From contig OX442430.1 in the NCBI GenBank assembly GCA_949361645.1, positions 7,488,351 through 7,552,350 on the forward strand: a stretch of 64,000 nt of DNA. Direction: 5' to 3'. Under the pieces are notes generated by a model. The model was not told the DNA's origin. It ran no database searches and saw only the letters and a list, made by a program, of their open reading frames with translations. Below are positions 22,357-34,998 of the stretch, in pieces; positions within the stretch are counted from its first letter, which is position 1; each line of letters opens with the position of its first letter. The stretch comes from Spongilla lacustris. Taxonomy: Eukaryota > Porifera > Demospongiae > Spongillida > Spongillidae. Both the position numbers and the translations under genes were made by a program.

Positions 22357-23299
22357 CAGTGTTGCCGCGGCTGACTAATTGGAACAAGTCCCGGACGGAC
22401 GGCTGACCGGATTAGACCCCTGACGGTCACGGTCACGGCCAGCAATGGCCGGCATCAATCCTTCCCGGTCACGGCCACGGCCAACCGTCTGCAGCCTTGC
22501 CGACACGGTCACGGCCATTTCTGACCGCCAAAACCGTCAAATTTCGAGTTTGGCGGTCACGGTCGGCGGTCAACCGTCAAGGGCGGGGAAAATTACCTGT
22601 ACAAGCTTATATTACATGTACGCGTCATCAGAAAAAGTATGCTGAACAGCTTATTATAGGAAGGGTATATATGTTTAAAGTTTAAACACAACGTAACAGC
22701 AAAACTCTTTCTAGCCGGGCAGAGTCCATTCTCCATGTTTTGCTTTCAAGTATTAGTTTAGCTCGCTCTGATGGTGTACCTGATGCTGGAATAGCCAGAT
22801 ACTTCAGTGCCATTTTAGAGACTGTGGGGAAATTGTGGGAATGTGGGGAATCTGGGAAAACTGGGGGAGTTGGCAGATGGATCAGTTTTCTTTACGGCCA
22901 TAATACAGCGCACTATACTATACGCGACGGTCAAATCACTGTATTTCAAATCTCCAATCACACACACGAAAACAGATATATCTTCCTCTATTAACAAGGG
23001 GTCTATTCAAAACACTTTATGGGATATAGCAGTGTCTTACACATGGGTTTATGTAACTGGCAAAGTATAATCTTAATAATTTGTCAGTTATAATTGCAGT
23101 TTTATTAAGAATTAATTAATCGTGACCGTCAAAGACCGGCTCATATTTTTGACGGTCAGCCGCCAAATATATGACGGCCACCGTACTTCCTGGCTCAGAC
23201 GGCCAGGCATGTTGGCGGTCCACGATCACTGACGGTCAGCACAAAAATTGGCAATTTTTGACGGTTACCGGACGGCCACGGCTGGCCGTGGCAACACTG
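22357..23299. mobile_element. Non-autonomous hAT-type element with perfect 8-bp TSD
   Basis: TIRs CAGTGTTGCC ... GGCAACACTG are flanked on both sides by GTAGGGAC (22349-22356 and 23300-23307). Subterminal regions are packed with GACGGTC / GGTCACGGCC motifs in both orientations. No transposase ORF. An 8-bp TSD and CAGNG TIRs are the hAT superfamily hallmark. Related to 57480-58340. Confidence 0.92.
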
Positions 23300-23641
23300 G
23301 TAGGGACAAAGGATAAATTAATTAAATAGGTCCTATAGGACGTACGGCGGGCTCTGGAACAACCCAAATCATTTGGACCTGCATACATAAAATAAAGAAT
23401 ATTGTCTAGGCTGGACACGACTAAAGGTCTATGGACAGAACTAACGGAAGACAAGTGTCCTGTTAATAAGACACGGTTAGGCCAACACCGAGCGTTCGAT
23501 TTATTCTTTATCTATTTTAATTTTGGGGCTAGCGAATTATTGGATAGCGCGCGTTGCAATAAGATATGAATAATTGGTGTAACCGTTTTCACGTTAATTT
23601 GCCGTCACGCGCTGCGATTTCGACTGATCAAGGTGCAAGCA

Positions 23642-24684
23642 ATGACGGAGGGCGCGACATACAGTGGGTTCTCTGAAACATGTAAGCGTCGACAGACCGA
23701 TTTGTATCTCGTTAAAGTTGTACTACAACTTAATATGGTTTTATTCAGACTTGGAGAAGGTCTTGCACGAGGAAAGCGAGGTGGAAGGCTGGTGGTTGAC
23801 CAGCCGATCACAGGATGTTGAGGTTTGGAAGAAGAAATATCCGAACCAGCCCATCCATGTAGTCAAGGTAATTTTAATAGCAATATAGCTACGTGCATTG
23901 TATACAGCGGCGTTACATTGCTTCTACTTCTGTGAAGGGTTTTATACACTTCCCCGGAATTCCCTCGGACGATGGTGAGTCATGTGACTTGTGTACTACT
24001 GCATGTAAGCGGCAGAATGATTATGCCTCCGCTATAGCTACTGCCTCCATGCAAGTGTACGTATATATTCGTCACCGGTTTTCGCGCGAGGAATTCTCCG
24101 TTTCATTTTTTTTTTTAAACCGATACATGAATGTTTTGTTGTAATACTTTTTCTTTTAATGCGAAGGTTATTAAAGCTAGCACTCGAAAATGCACAGTGC
24201 ACACACATTTTCTACGTACAAGTGCTACCGTTATCGTATATCTCCGCGCCGCATCTGTGCAGTTGTGAAGATGGTTCAAGACTTCGAGTTAAGGAAGAGG
24301 TGGGACACACAGTTCCCTGTCATTGATGTCCTTGAGGAACATCCCACCCACAGGGTGGTCTACTGGTAAGCCTGGGGACCAGGGTGGTCTACTGGTAAGC
24401 CTGAGGACTAGGGTAGTCTAATGGTAAGCCTGGGGACCAGGGTGGTCTACTGGTAAGCCTAGGGACCAGAGTGGTCTACTGGTAAGGACCAGGGTGGTCT
24501 AGGGACCAGGTTGGTATACTAGTAAGCCTGGGAATTAGGGCAGACCACTGACTCCTGCAGCAGTAGTCTAAATGGAGTATAAAATGCAGATCAAGTTACT
24601 TCAAAATGGTATCAAGTAGTAAGGTGTAGCTACCAGAGAATGTGAGGCCATTGATGGAATTACTCTCAATTTAAACACACAACA

Positions 24685-24752
<68 letters not shown>

Positions 24753-26300
24753 ACACACACACACATGCACACACGCACATGCATATATGCAGGTCGACAC
24801 AACACTTACCTCTAGGTATGCGATCCAGGGACATTGTTCAGTACATTGCTGAGAAAAGAGATGAGGTCACCAACACCACTTACATCCTGTACAGTCCTGT
24901 GTCTGAGGATGTGGTGGCAGCTAAGCCAGGAATAGTGAGGTGTGTGCTGGGTTTTACTGTGAGCAAACCTTGGTTTGTTCAGATAGAGTTCTCTCCAGAC
25001 ATTTCACTCTCTAAAGCAAATGACTTCAGTCATTGTGTTTGCTACATGTAGGCCATGTGTGTGGTACAGACAGGGCAGAGGGCTTACATGTATATACCAT
25101 GTGTGGCTTTGTGCCAGTCTTGTCCCTCCCTCTCTCTCTCTCTCTCTGTGTGCCTTTGAGTGGATAGCAACACAACTCAGTGTAGCTGGTTACAGCCACA
25201 TGGCATGTCCATCATATAGCTACTAGTGGTATGTCCATCATATAGCTACTAGTGGTATGGCCATCATATAGCTACTAGTGGCATGTCCATCATATAGCTA
25301 CTAGTGGTATGTCCATCATATAGCTACTAGTGGTATGGCCATCATATAGCTACTAGTGGCATGTCCATCATATAGCTACTAGTGGTATGTCCATCATATA
25401 GCTACTAGTGGCCTGGCCATCATATAGCTACTAGTGGTATGGCCATCATATAACTACTAGTGGTATAGCTACTAGTGGTATGTCCATCATATAGCTACTA
25501 GTGGTATGGCCATCATATAGCTACTAGTGGCATGTCCATCATATAGCTACTAGTGGTATGTCCATCATATAGCTACTAGTGGTATGGCCATCATATAGCT
25601 ACTAGTGGCATGTCCATCATATAACTACTAGTGGCCTGTCCATCATATAGCTGCTAGTGGCCTTAATTGTCTTGCTCATATTCTTTCACCCATGGCACAT
25701 GCAGTTGTGTGGGTTTTACAATATTTGGTTGGGTGCAAATGGGTCAGATCCTTCTTGTCCCTCTCTCCTAAAACAACATAATGAAATGGTGATGTGTATG
25801 CTAAAGAACACAACTCTGTCAACATATCAGGAGGGATGATGACCCCTATGGGGTAATTCCCAATGCAATAAAATTTTTCTTTTAGTTTAGCATGCATCTT
25901 TAATCTTCTATTATTTGTTGTTGGTTTAGTTATTAATTTTTGTATTTGAAAGCTCTTGCGTTATTGATTTAACCCGTTGCTGCCATCAGGGCAGTTACTA
26001 TTCAGTCTGCTGTCATCATTCGGCCAGACCCAGAAGACCCAGGGTCCACCAGGATGACACTCATCTTTCAAACCGACCTCAAAGGCTGGCTACCAAAGGC
26101 GATTGCCAACCTCTTTTCATCGTTGGCCCCAACCAAGTGGAGGAAGGACATGTTTAACTTCTATACTAGTGTATACTCCAAGGAGAAGCAGAGCTGCAGT
26201 AAGGTGGGGTTGTATTGTGCACAGTCAATTTTCACTACTGAAGCCTTGCATGTTACAGATGGTGGCCATTGCAACACAGCCAGGACTTGAAAGAGACTGA
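23642..26300 (+). CDS. START-domain lipid-transfer protein, tandem copy 2
   Basis: Seven exons: 23642-23681, 23749-23867, 23938-23974, 24263-24365, 24793-24939, 25990-26203 and 26259-26300, in-frame throughout, 233 residues. Start MTEGATYSGFSET aligns with the other copies. START motifs: [35 protein letters not shown] and a C-terminal helix region KWRKDMFNFYTSVY. Exon 7 is very short and ends GLERD, as in copy 1. This copy is the most diverged of the three (exon 2 VLHEESEVEGWWL, exon 6 MTLIFQTDLKGWLPK), so its ligand may differ. Intron 4 has the donor-junction minisatellite and a long CA repeat; intron 5 has a 26-bp minisatellite. Exon use of the AAG/GTGGGG donor at 26203 is a judgement; read-through would give a different tail. 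Confidence 0.9.
24353..24545 (+). repeat. 29-bp donor-junction minisatellite (START 2)
   Basis: About six imperfect units of GGTGGTCTACTG fused to GTAAGCCTGGGGACCAG, starting at the real exon 4 donor. Confidence 0.88.
24686..24780. repeat. (CA)n microsatellite
   Basis: Nearly pure CA repeat, about 45 units, just upstream of START 2 exon 5, similar in position to START 1. Confidence 0.95.
25190..25672 (+). repeat. 26-bp minisatellite in START 2 intron 5, about 18 units
   Basis: Unit contains CATCATATAGCTACTAGTGG plus a variable GTATGTC / CCTGGC segment. No coding sense. Confidence 0.93.
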
Positions 26301-27733
26301 GGCATGACATAGCTCATTACAAAACCACTCAAAGCTTGATCTCAAATGATTTTTATGGGCAGGAACTAACATAGAGACCAGCTGTGGGAAAACAAAGTTG
26401 GCTGCAATTTTGATCATGCCAACCTGTCGTAATATACATTTACACGCACTTGTGTTTGTAATGTTGTCACTGTGTCAATATGCCAAAAAGGTGTGTCAGT
26501 GTGTGCGTGTGTGTGTGGATTCCTGTTATGTACATGTGAAGGAGCGATATGGCTGGTACTTAAAAGAGAAACCAAATGAGTTCAAGGTAGGACCACCTGG
26601 GTTATGCTATGAACTACAAACATGTGCAGCTGATATCATTATGCTTACTTCATTACTGACGTCTGGACCACCAGAAACGATGGTGGTGTTTGCTCCCAAC
26701 AATGCTTTGTGTGCACGTGTATTGGCTCAGAAGTACGCCTGCTAGATCACATTAATAGCTTCAGTAGTAGTAGTCAAAGGGAAGGTCATCAGAGTAGGCA
26801 GACATCTTGCTATTCCAATTAGCAGCTAACTAGTTTAGCTAACTGTCCATCCACACCGGCCCAGCATCAGATTTGCAAAACATTCCCAGAAGTATCTTAA
26901 AGGCAGTTGGTAACATTACCTCCATATGCAATTGCCGATGACGCGACGTATCAAATTAAAGCTTCTGTGGACAACAGGGGGTATTTTTAAATGGAGGGCT
27001 GAGTCACGTACCTAGCAATATTATACAGGGGCGGGGCTCATACCGTTTACTATCAAGGATCGAGGCTAATTGATTATCCAATGAAGGCTTGCTTCAAGTT
27101 TTAAAAGCCGCTAATGAGGGATACGTTTTATTGTCTTATAATTCAAGGTAAAAATACGGTGATAAGTTATTCATTAGGGCCTGCCGCCATTTTGACAGGC
27201 AAGTGGGCCATGGCAGAGAAACTATTTCTGGCCATGGCCAGGGTCTAGAAATATTTTATATGGCTTGTTTCTGCTGTAAAAGGTGACACTGGGCCCTCTC
27301 GGTGGACCCTATATGGAGCTACAGTACCCTATAAGCGATGTAAAGATCTGAGTGACAAGACGTACTATGCATAGAGATTATACGGAATTCCGTACCCCCC
27401 ACCGCCACCACCAAAAAAAAAAAAAAGGCGTATTGTCGTATGAATCATTAACGCTAGCGCGTATCTGTTTCAAAATTTCTAGTTCTGGAAAGAAATGGTG
27501 CTCTAACGCTACAAGATTTTGAAGAACGGCGCGCAGCAGCCCTCGAGATTACGACAATACATTTGGTGGGGGCGGAGGGCTAGGGGGAGGTAATGTTAAT
27601 TTTGTCCAGCAGCGCAGGCATCTAGCGCTTAAAATAGAATCGTGCGTTACTTAACTGAATACATTTACATGTACTTATACGGTCGTACATGTATACTGTA
27701 GTAAAATTACTGGGATATCATTTTGCACAAATC
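26301..27733. other. Spacer between START 2 and START 3
   Basis: Open frame 26398-26745 (115 residues) has no recognisable motif or splice context. About 27420-27600 is a dispersed repeat that recurs at 59575-59735 (GATTTTGAAGAACGGCGCGC). No gene supported. Confidence 0.4.
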
Positions 27734-29348
27734 ATGGCCGAAGGTGGAGCATACAAAGGTTTCTCCGATGAAGGTAGAGGGGCACGGCAGGCGCATGCGC
27801 GGCTAACGGCCATAGTTACGATTGCCACTTTGTTGTATCAGACTTGCACAAGGTCCTGCACGAGGAAAGTTGCAACAGCGAGGCGGAAGGATGGTCTCAA
27901 TGCAGCAAGACCGAAACTGCAGAGGTTTGGAGGAAGCACAGTCCCAACGAGTCCGTTCATCTTATTAAGGTACGTGTTGCGCAAAGGCCAAAGCGAATCG
28001 GCTTTTAAATACTGTTCCTCAGGGTTTTCTGTATTTTCCTGGAATTCCACCAGAAGGCGGTGAGTTACAGTAAACGACTGGACATACACTTACACTGTAA
28101 CTGAATACGTGGGTGGCGATTACTGAAATTGCTCTCTTTGAATTGCGTAATGTTATTGTTGTGACTGTGCAGTTTATTTTCCACCACATTATCCAGTTGT
28201 GAAGATGATCCATGATCTTGAGTTGAGGAAGAGGTGGGACACACAGTTCCCTGTCATTGATGTCCTTGAGGAACATCCCACCCACAGGGTGGTCTACTGG
28301 TAAGCCTGGGGACCAGGGTGGTTTACTGGTAAGCCTGGGGACCAGGGTGGTTTACTGGTAAGCCTGGGGACCAGGGTGGTTTACTGGTAAGCCTGGGGAC
28401 CAGCTGGTAAGCCTGGAGACCAGGGTGGTTTACTGGTAAGCCTGGGGACCAGGGTGGTTTACTGGTAAGCCTGGGGACCAGGGTGGTATACTGGTAAGCC
28501 TGGGGACCAGCTGGTAAGCTTGGAGACCAGGGTGGTTTACTTAAGCCTGGAGACTACTGGTAAGCCTGGGGACATGGGCTACACTCACGTTCACCACACA
28601 CAGGATGGTGTCCATGCCACCTCCAGTGCTAAAAAGAGACCTTGTCCAGTACATAGCCGAGAAGAGGGATGAGAGCACCAACACCACCTACGTCTTGTAC
28701 TCCAATGCTCCTGATGTGGTGCCCCACAAATTTGGTGTAATAAGGTATATACACAAGATAATATAACTTTAATATAAAATAAAATAATGTAGGATTTCTG
28801 AGTATTAAATTTTGTAAAAAGTAAGCAAACAAGGGATTCCGGAATTTATGCTATTACAAAATTATAACTATTACTGCAAATTCACGGGAAAAAAATGGGG
28901 CTATATGCTAAAAGTAGGTAAAAAATAATTATAAATTCATAATGGCATAAATTCTGGAATCCCTTGTTTGCTTACGTTTTACACTTACGAAATCCTACAT
29001 CCCCAATTTATTTATTTTTACATCCTGTTTCTGCCTTAAAACCCTCTTGTTATAAATTCATAATGGCATAAATTCCATAAACCCTTGTTTTTTTGTTGCA
29101 TTTCTTATTTTAAATTTTTTTGGGGTTGTTGTAGGGCTGCAACCATTTTGTCGGCATCAGTCATTAGACCAGACCCTAAAGATCCATCATCCACCAGGAT
29201 GACAGTCCTTCTCCAGAACGATGCCAAGGGACTTATACCAAAGTTCATCGTCAATGCCTTTTCAGCCAAGGCCCCAGGCCAATGGAGGGACAGCCTGTAC
29301 AACTTCTACGTCAATGTCTACTCCAAGGAGAGTGGATCGGCAGTGTAG
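27734..29348 (+). CDS. START-domain lipid-transfer protein, tandem copy 3
   Basis: Six exons: 27734-27773, 27842-27969, 28023-28059, 28197-28299, 28604-28744 and 29135-29348, in-frame, 220 residues. Start MAEGGAYKGFSDE. Exon 4 encodes the same START segment as copy 1 ([14 protein letters not shown]) with almost no DNA change, and exon 6 is also nearly identical ([22 protein letters not shown]). That points to recent duplication or gene conversion between copies 1 and 3. Exon 6 runs to its own stop (SKESGSAV), so the short GxERD tail exon of copies 1 and 2 is absent. Intron 4 carries the donor-junction minisatellite, here about nine units; intron 5 carries a foldback hairpin (28770-29030). Likely cytosolic lipid carrier of the PCTP/STARD10 type. 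Confidence 0.92.
28289..28575 (+). repeat. 29-bp donor-junction minisatellite (START 3)
   Basis: Nine or more units of GGTGGTTTACTG fused to GTAAGCCTGGGGACCAG, some shortened to CAGCTGGTAAGCC. Starts at the real exon 4 donor. Confidence 0.9.
28770..29030. mobile_element. Foldback hairpin in START 3 intron 5
   Basis: Inverted arms: GTAGGATTTCTG and AAGCAAACAAGGGATTCC at the left, GGAATCCCTTGTTTGCTTAC and AAATCCTAC at the right, around an AT-rich loop. No ORF. A third partial copy (29045-29090) follows. Confidence 0.75.
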
Positions 29349-29808
29349 TGTAGCCAGCATATGCGTGTTGTGTGCATATATGACCTCGTGTGGCAATGAT
29401 GTTTGAGTTCTGATTTAAATTTTAACTCCAGTAGATACAATACACATGTAGGTGTGACATTCATGCATGCAGCTTAGTAATTATTTACTGCTAGTTTAAA
29501 TTCTCTGATACATCTAAGTAAGGGGGTTAAGTTAAGTAAAAGTTCTAGGGGCCGGGGACCCCTGAATAGTAATGGTGTCAATGACATATATACAGCAAGT
29601 TACCATTATAGCAAATACACAAAACGATGAACAAAATTGAACGTACACACGCACACTGACACTGACACTAACACACACGGTGTGATTTGCTGTATCTAAG
29701 AATTCAAGGGGTTATGCACTGCTATCCTCTCAGCTCGCAATCATTGATGCGCTAAATATAGCTATGCGCGTGACACCCATATACTAGCCTAGGCCTACAG
29801 CCGTTGTG
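29349..29808. other. Spacer between START 3 and SLC27A
   Basis: AT-rich, no exon pattern. Must hold the SLC27A promoter. No TATA box seen close to the ATG. Confidence 0.4.
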
Positions 29809-31141
29809 ATGACTACAGCCGGGTTCAAACGCGGCCTCATATATGTCGCCGTGCTCGTAATCTTCTCGTCTTACGCCTTTGGCGTTCCTCTGTGGGCGTC
29901 AGTTCCTGCCTTTTCCATCGTGGCCCTTTGGCGCCTTGGAGGGTTCAAGTTCTTGAAACTGGTGGTGAAGACCGCACCCAGGGATATACGGTACGTTTCC
30001 TTTTACACACAGACGACGTAGAATCCTGGTGGTCGCTCAGGAGGGGCTTCTTTTAACAAACAGGCAAAATTGAAATGGAAGTACGTTACTCATGCACATA
30101 CCTCGCGATCTATATTTATAGCTTTTGCAGGACTTGCCCATAGTACCAAGAAGTAGTTTTAAAAATCTTATGTCCACACAACCAGAGATATAGAGGGATT
30201 GGAAACGGGGCCAATTAACACTAATAAAAACGCGCGCAATCCTCGAATCCTTACAAGCGGTTAGTCTGGGGACCCTACTGATGGCAGTCGGGTCCTCAGA
30301 CTAACAAGCGGTTAGATTACAACACATGACACTAAAGAGCTTTTCTCAGGCCTTTGCAAACAGACCACTGCATGTCACTGTCGATGTATTATCTCTGACG
30401 CTACTAACATAACGATAAATTACATGATCCTCCCTCCCTCCCTTCCTCCCCCCCCCCGCCCCCAATCAAAACCCCTTGCTCTGTCTCTGTGTTCACTGTG
30501 ACTTTAACCAAACACAGGTTGATCCGTACTGTTCTGTCTATTACCTCTGCCGTGCGTCGCCATGCAAGCAACAACGTGACTGTACCTGATCTGTTTGAGC
30601 AGACTGCCCACAGGCACCCCGACAAGCTGGCCTTCATATTTGAGGACGAGCGCTGGACCTTCGGGCAGCTCGACGAGTACGCTAACAGAGTGGCCAACTT
30701 CTTCCTGAGCCAGGGCATGAAGAGGGGCGATGTGGTGGCCCTGTTCATGGAGAACTGTCCCGAGTACGTGGGGGTGTGGCTTGGCCTTGGCAAGATAGGC
30801 GTGGTCTCCGCCTTTATCAACTACAACCTCCGACAACAGTCCCTGGTGCACTCCATTAAGGTGTCTGATGCGTGTACTATCATCTTCAGCAGCGCTCTTG
30901 GAAGAGCGCTCGATGACATCATCTCCAAACTGGATGAGAAGAACACCAGTCGTGGGTGTTATGTTGTGAAGGGAGAATCGCATCTCCCTCAAGCGAGGAA
31001 TATGCAGGATGTCCTGATGGGTAGTGTGTCCAGCCCTCCACCACCTCTGAACAACAAATCATTTGAAGGTGTTGCACTGTGTTGTACTGTTCACTGTGTG
31101 TGTGTGTGTATGTGTGTGTGTGTGTATGGTATGTGTGTGGT

Positions 31142-31192
<51 letters not shown>

Positions 31193-32738
31193 TGGAATGT
31201 ATGTGTGGTGTGTGTGTGTGGAATGTGTGTGGTATTTGTGTGTGTGGTGTGTGTGTGTGTGGTATTTGTGTGTGTGGTGTGTGTGTGTGATATGTGTGTC
31301 CACTGTAGACATCACTATGTGTGCAGGGTGATGTCTACAGTGGACAAAGCACATAAGGTTGTACTTTGTTTCTCTTGACAGACAAGCTGTGTTTCATATA
31401 CACATCTGGGACCACAGGACTTCCAAAGGCTGTCGTAATCAAACACAGAAGGTTCATTAAGTTGTTAATAATTTATTTATTTTTGATTTGCTCTATTTTG
31501 ACTTTACCCATCACTGTACCAAATGTTTTTAGGTTCTTCTCCACATCCTGGGGTCAGGGCTTGTGCTTTGGTGTCAGGTCTGATGACACCCTCTACTGCA
31601 CACTCCCCCTGTACCACTCTGCGGCGGGCATGCTCTTAGTGGGAACCATGATCAACATGGGGTGCACCATTGTGCTTCGAAAGAAGTTTTCTGCTTCCAA
31701 CTTTTGGGCTGATTGCCACAAGCACAGGTGTACCGTGAGTGCCACCCTGCCCCCTCCCCGCCCTCCTGTTTGTCAGTTATCTAATTACAGGTGATCTATT
31801 ATGTTGGAGAAATCTGTCGGTACCTGTTGGCACACCCCCCTGCTTCAGATGACACGGGGCACTGTGTCAGGCTGGCAATAGGGAACGGTCTGAGGCCCAG
31901 CATATGGAGAGAGTTCAAGACAAGATTCAACATTGCACAAATAGGAGAGTTCTATGGAGCAACTGAAGGCATTACGAATCTTGTAAACTTGGAAGGCAAG
32001 GAGGGGGCAGTGGGGGTATTTCCGATCCTACTCCAGCTCCTGAGTACCGTTGCATTTCTCAAGGTGGTCCCTGAAACCAACGAGTATGTTAGAGACAGCA
32101 ACGGATTTTGTGTCAAGGCTGCGCATGATGAACCTGCAGAGATTGTTGCCAAGATTGACGAGTCGGACCCTCTGCGCAAGTTTGATGGCTACAACGACCC
32201 CCAGGCATCTGAGAAGAAGGTATTGCGCAATGTCTTTGTGCATGGCGATGCCTACTTCCTGTCCGGAGACATACTGAGGATGGACGAGGAAGGGTACCTG
32301 TACTTCTGTGACCGCACAGGAGACACCTTCCGCTGGAAAGGCGAGAACGTTTCCACAACTGAGGTGGAGTCTGTTGTGATGAGGGTCTTGGAGCATCGCG
32401 ACGCCTGTGTCTATGGCGTGGAGGTGCCCGGGGCTGAGGGAAAGGCTGGAATGGCAGCCATTGCTGCAGGTGACATGGCAACGCTGGATGTGTCCACGTT
32501 GGCGCAGAAGCTGTTTGGAGACTTACCTTCGTATGCGGTGCCTGTGTTTATACGCCTCTCGCCCAGTGTTGATATGACGGGCACATACAAGATGCAGAAG
32601 AACCGTTTTAGGAGCGAGGGGTATGACATCCGCAAAGTGAGTGACCCTCTCTACATTCTGGAACTTAGAGAAAGGAAGTACGTGCCTCTGGATGGCGACC
32701 ACTTTGAGCAAGTCATGGGTGGGACATACCGACTATAG
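29809..32738 (+). CDS. SLC27A: SLC27A-family fatty-acid transport protein / very-long-chain acyl-CoA synthetase
   Basis: Five exons: 29809-29990, 30518-31068, 31382-31451, 31533-31734 and 31791-32738, joined in frame to 650 residues, the usual FATP length. The N-terminus has a hydrophobic anchor (VAVLVIFSSYAFGVPLWASV). The AMP-binding P-loop YTSGTTGLPKA lies at 251-261. FYGATEG is at 389-395. The SGD motif is at 493-495. DRTGDTFRWKGENV at 509-522 is the FATP/ACSVL signature. Known: these ER or plasma-membrane enzymes couple long-chain fatty-acid uptake to ATP-dependent CoA thioesterification. All catalytic motifs look intact. Intron 2 holds a long GT microsatellite, intron 1 a small hairpin element. 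The last exon, almost half the protein, has no intron. Subfamily (A1/A4 or A2/A6-like) cannot be fixed by eye. Confidence 0.96.
30257..30306. repeat. Hairpin repeat (TTAGTCTGGGGACC family) in SLC27A intron 1
   Basis: GGTTAGTCTGGGGACC pairs with GGTCCTCAGACTAAC. It resembles the other GTCTCG-CCCAGACC snapback repeats in the window. Confidence 0.6.
31098..31300. repeat. (GT)n microsatellite in SLC27A intron 2
   Basis: Interrupted GT repeat. Open frames over it are artefacts. Confidence 0.95.
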
Positions 32739-33960
32739 TGTAGGCAGAATACCTTGTGCTCCAGGTCTTATGTTGCTTAGGATATCAGATTTATTGAGTA
32801 ATCTGTTGAGATGGAATTTTAGTTATGGTGTGAATTAAAAATTTAATTCACTCGCCAACATTTTTGGTATGTATTTTAGTATCCTTTCCACACAGGCATC
32901 AGCCCAAAGGTGATATAAAGGTCCAAGACAATATATAGTGGTGTAAAGAAAAAAAAAAGTCTTTACCTAGCACCACTCCCAAAGTAATTAAACATTCAGT
33001 TCAATATAACTCCACGACAGCTAGATACTCTTGATTATTGGATGCGCGAGAATAGATACATAGTAGGTGTTAACAGAAAATTAAAATGAAAATGAAAACT
33101 TGAAAAACTACCACAAGGGTGATTATGCAGGACTTGCCCCATAACATGACAGTGTCAAGCAAAATCACCCTCCTGAGTTTTAAAGTTTATCACTTATAAA
33201 CATTACGTTGAACAAAACAGTTATATTATTATGCCTAGTATTTTCCATAACGTGGGTGCGAATTAGAATCCCACCATTTCCCTAGCTGAGCGTAGCCCGA
33301 CCTTCGCGTATTGGCGCCAATAACACGAAGGTCGGGCTACGCCCAACTACCATTTCCCCATGTACGAGTGTAACTGTTGAAACCGCTTCAAATTCGGGGT
33401 GTACTTAGACCTGTCGATTTGTTGCGTTCGTTAATTTGTATGTCATCCGTTACGGAGATACAGTTGAACAAACTACGCGGTGCACGTTTTCCTAGCTGCT
33501 TGACTCGCGCCGAGAGGGATGAGATAACGGATTTGTGCATGTAGTAAGTTTGTATCTCCGTAACTAAAGGCGGGGCTTACTGTGCATGCGTACAGGGTAC
33601 CGTAGGAGCTAAGGCCGGGCTTATATAGATAGTGCTGGTCACCACTCCATTCAAAGAGCAGGGAAAAGCAAGATTTCAAAAGGCTACTAGTACCACAATA
33701 AATTACGAGTTTACTTCTAATATATCTGGCACTATAGCTAGTTCCTGCTAAAGACCCACTACCAACTAACTCCATGGGAGCGTATGGAATGAACTGAAGA
33801 CAACTTCATATCAAGTCCCCCTTTAGTTGGATTGGTACTGTTCTTACAGTGTACGTGGACTTCTGTCACTTGGGCCCTTTTTAAACTTCCTTTACAGTAC
33901 TTGATATTCAAGTTAATAAAAAATGAAATGATTTTTTTTTTTTTAAAATAGTACACGATA
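32739..33960. other. Region downstream of SLC27A with a 53-bp palindrome and a foldback fragment
   Basis: 33290-33342 is a near-perfect hairpin (GCGTAGCCCGACCTTCG, spacer, CGAAGGTCGGGCTACGC) flanked by ACCATTTCCC on both sides. 33370-33600 is a fragment of the TGTCATCCGTTACGGAGATA foldback family. No gene seen. Confidence 0.6.
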
Positions 33961-33964
33961 CATT

Positions 33965-34200
33965 GTGACAAGAGGTACAAAAGAACACACCCAGAAATAA
34001 GAAGGTACAAAAGAACACACCCAGAAATAAGAAGGTACAAAAGAACACATCCAGAAATAAGAAGGTACAAAAGAACACATCCAGAAATAGAAGGTACAAA
34101 AGAACACATCCACAAATAGAAGGTACAAAAGAACACATCCACAAATAGAAGGTACAAAAGAACACATCCACAAATAGAAGGTACAAAAGAACAAGCACAG
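33965..34200. repeat. 28-30-bp minisatellite, about 8 units
   Basis: Unit GGTACAAAAGAACACATCCA plus (G/C)AAATA(A)GAA. Minus-strand frames across it (CSFVPSICGCVL repeats) are repeat products. Confidence 0.92.
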
Positions 34201-34983
34201 AAATAGCATGCCCAGAAATAATAAGCAGGCACAATAAAACAAACTAGAGGTGATTTCAACTGTCTAGCGCAGACTTCATATTGGCTGCACACAGACTTCA
34301 TCTGTACAGCACGGCACAGACGTAATATTTCATTAAAAGGCACAGCACATTATTAGGAAACGCCAGACTCATCACTCCCTAGGCCATCAGATTCAATTTA
34401 GTAGGCCATTTGATGGAGATGTGCAGGAGATGAGTTCGCAATCTGAGGGCCCTCAGATTGGAGGTGGTGCTGATGTGGGGGTGGTGGTGATGTCAGTGGA
34501 GTGGCATGAATTATTTGATGAGGTGGTATTTAGCACAAAGACAAATCAATGAGGCTCCACCACCTCCTATGTAACTTGATTCTCTCTATATTCTGGCTGG
34601 GAGCTGCCTAAATACACCTTCCTATCTAAACACTGATACTTTTACATAAAATATATGAAATAATAATAATAATAATAATAAAATAATACAAGATAAAAAA
34701 AAAGAAAATTAGCAAACAGCAAAAGAAAAAGATCATTAGTGATCAGATGGCCAATATGAGCTATCAAGAGCCGATCTACCAAGAGGTGCTATCGAGATAA
34801 GCTATGTAGAGAGGCATCGAGATAAGCTACCTAGAGATATATCGAGATAAGCTACCAAGAAGAGCTATACGTTGTTTTGCATTATAATAACTACCACCTC
34901 CTTCTCCAACTTAATACCAACAACTTCTCAACTCATCAACATTCGTTTCGTGGACACCAAAATCCAATTCACTTTACCCATAC
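34201..34983. other. Spacer with short repeats
   Basis: ATA-rich tract at 34660-34690 and a weak repeat of TCGAGATAAGCTA at 34785-34870. No gene seen. Confidence 0.4.
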
Positions 34984-34998
34984 ATGATACCACTGAAC

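Noticed and set aside
26398..26745. 115-codon frame between START 2 and 3
   Set aside because: No motif, no paralog in the other START spacers, no splice signals.
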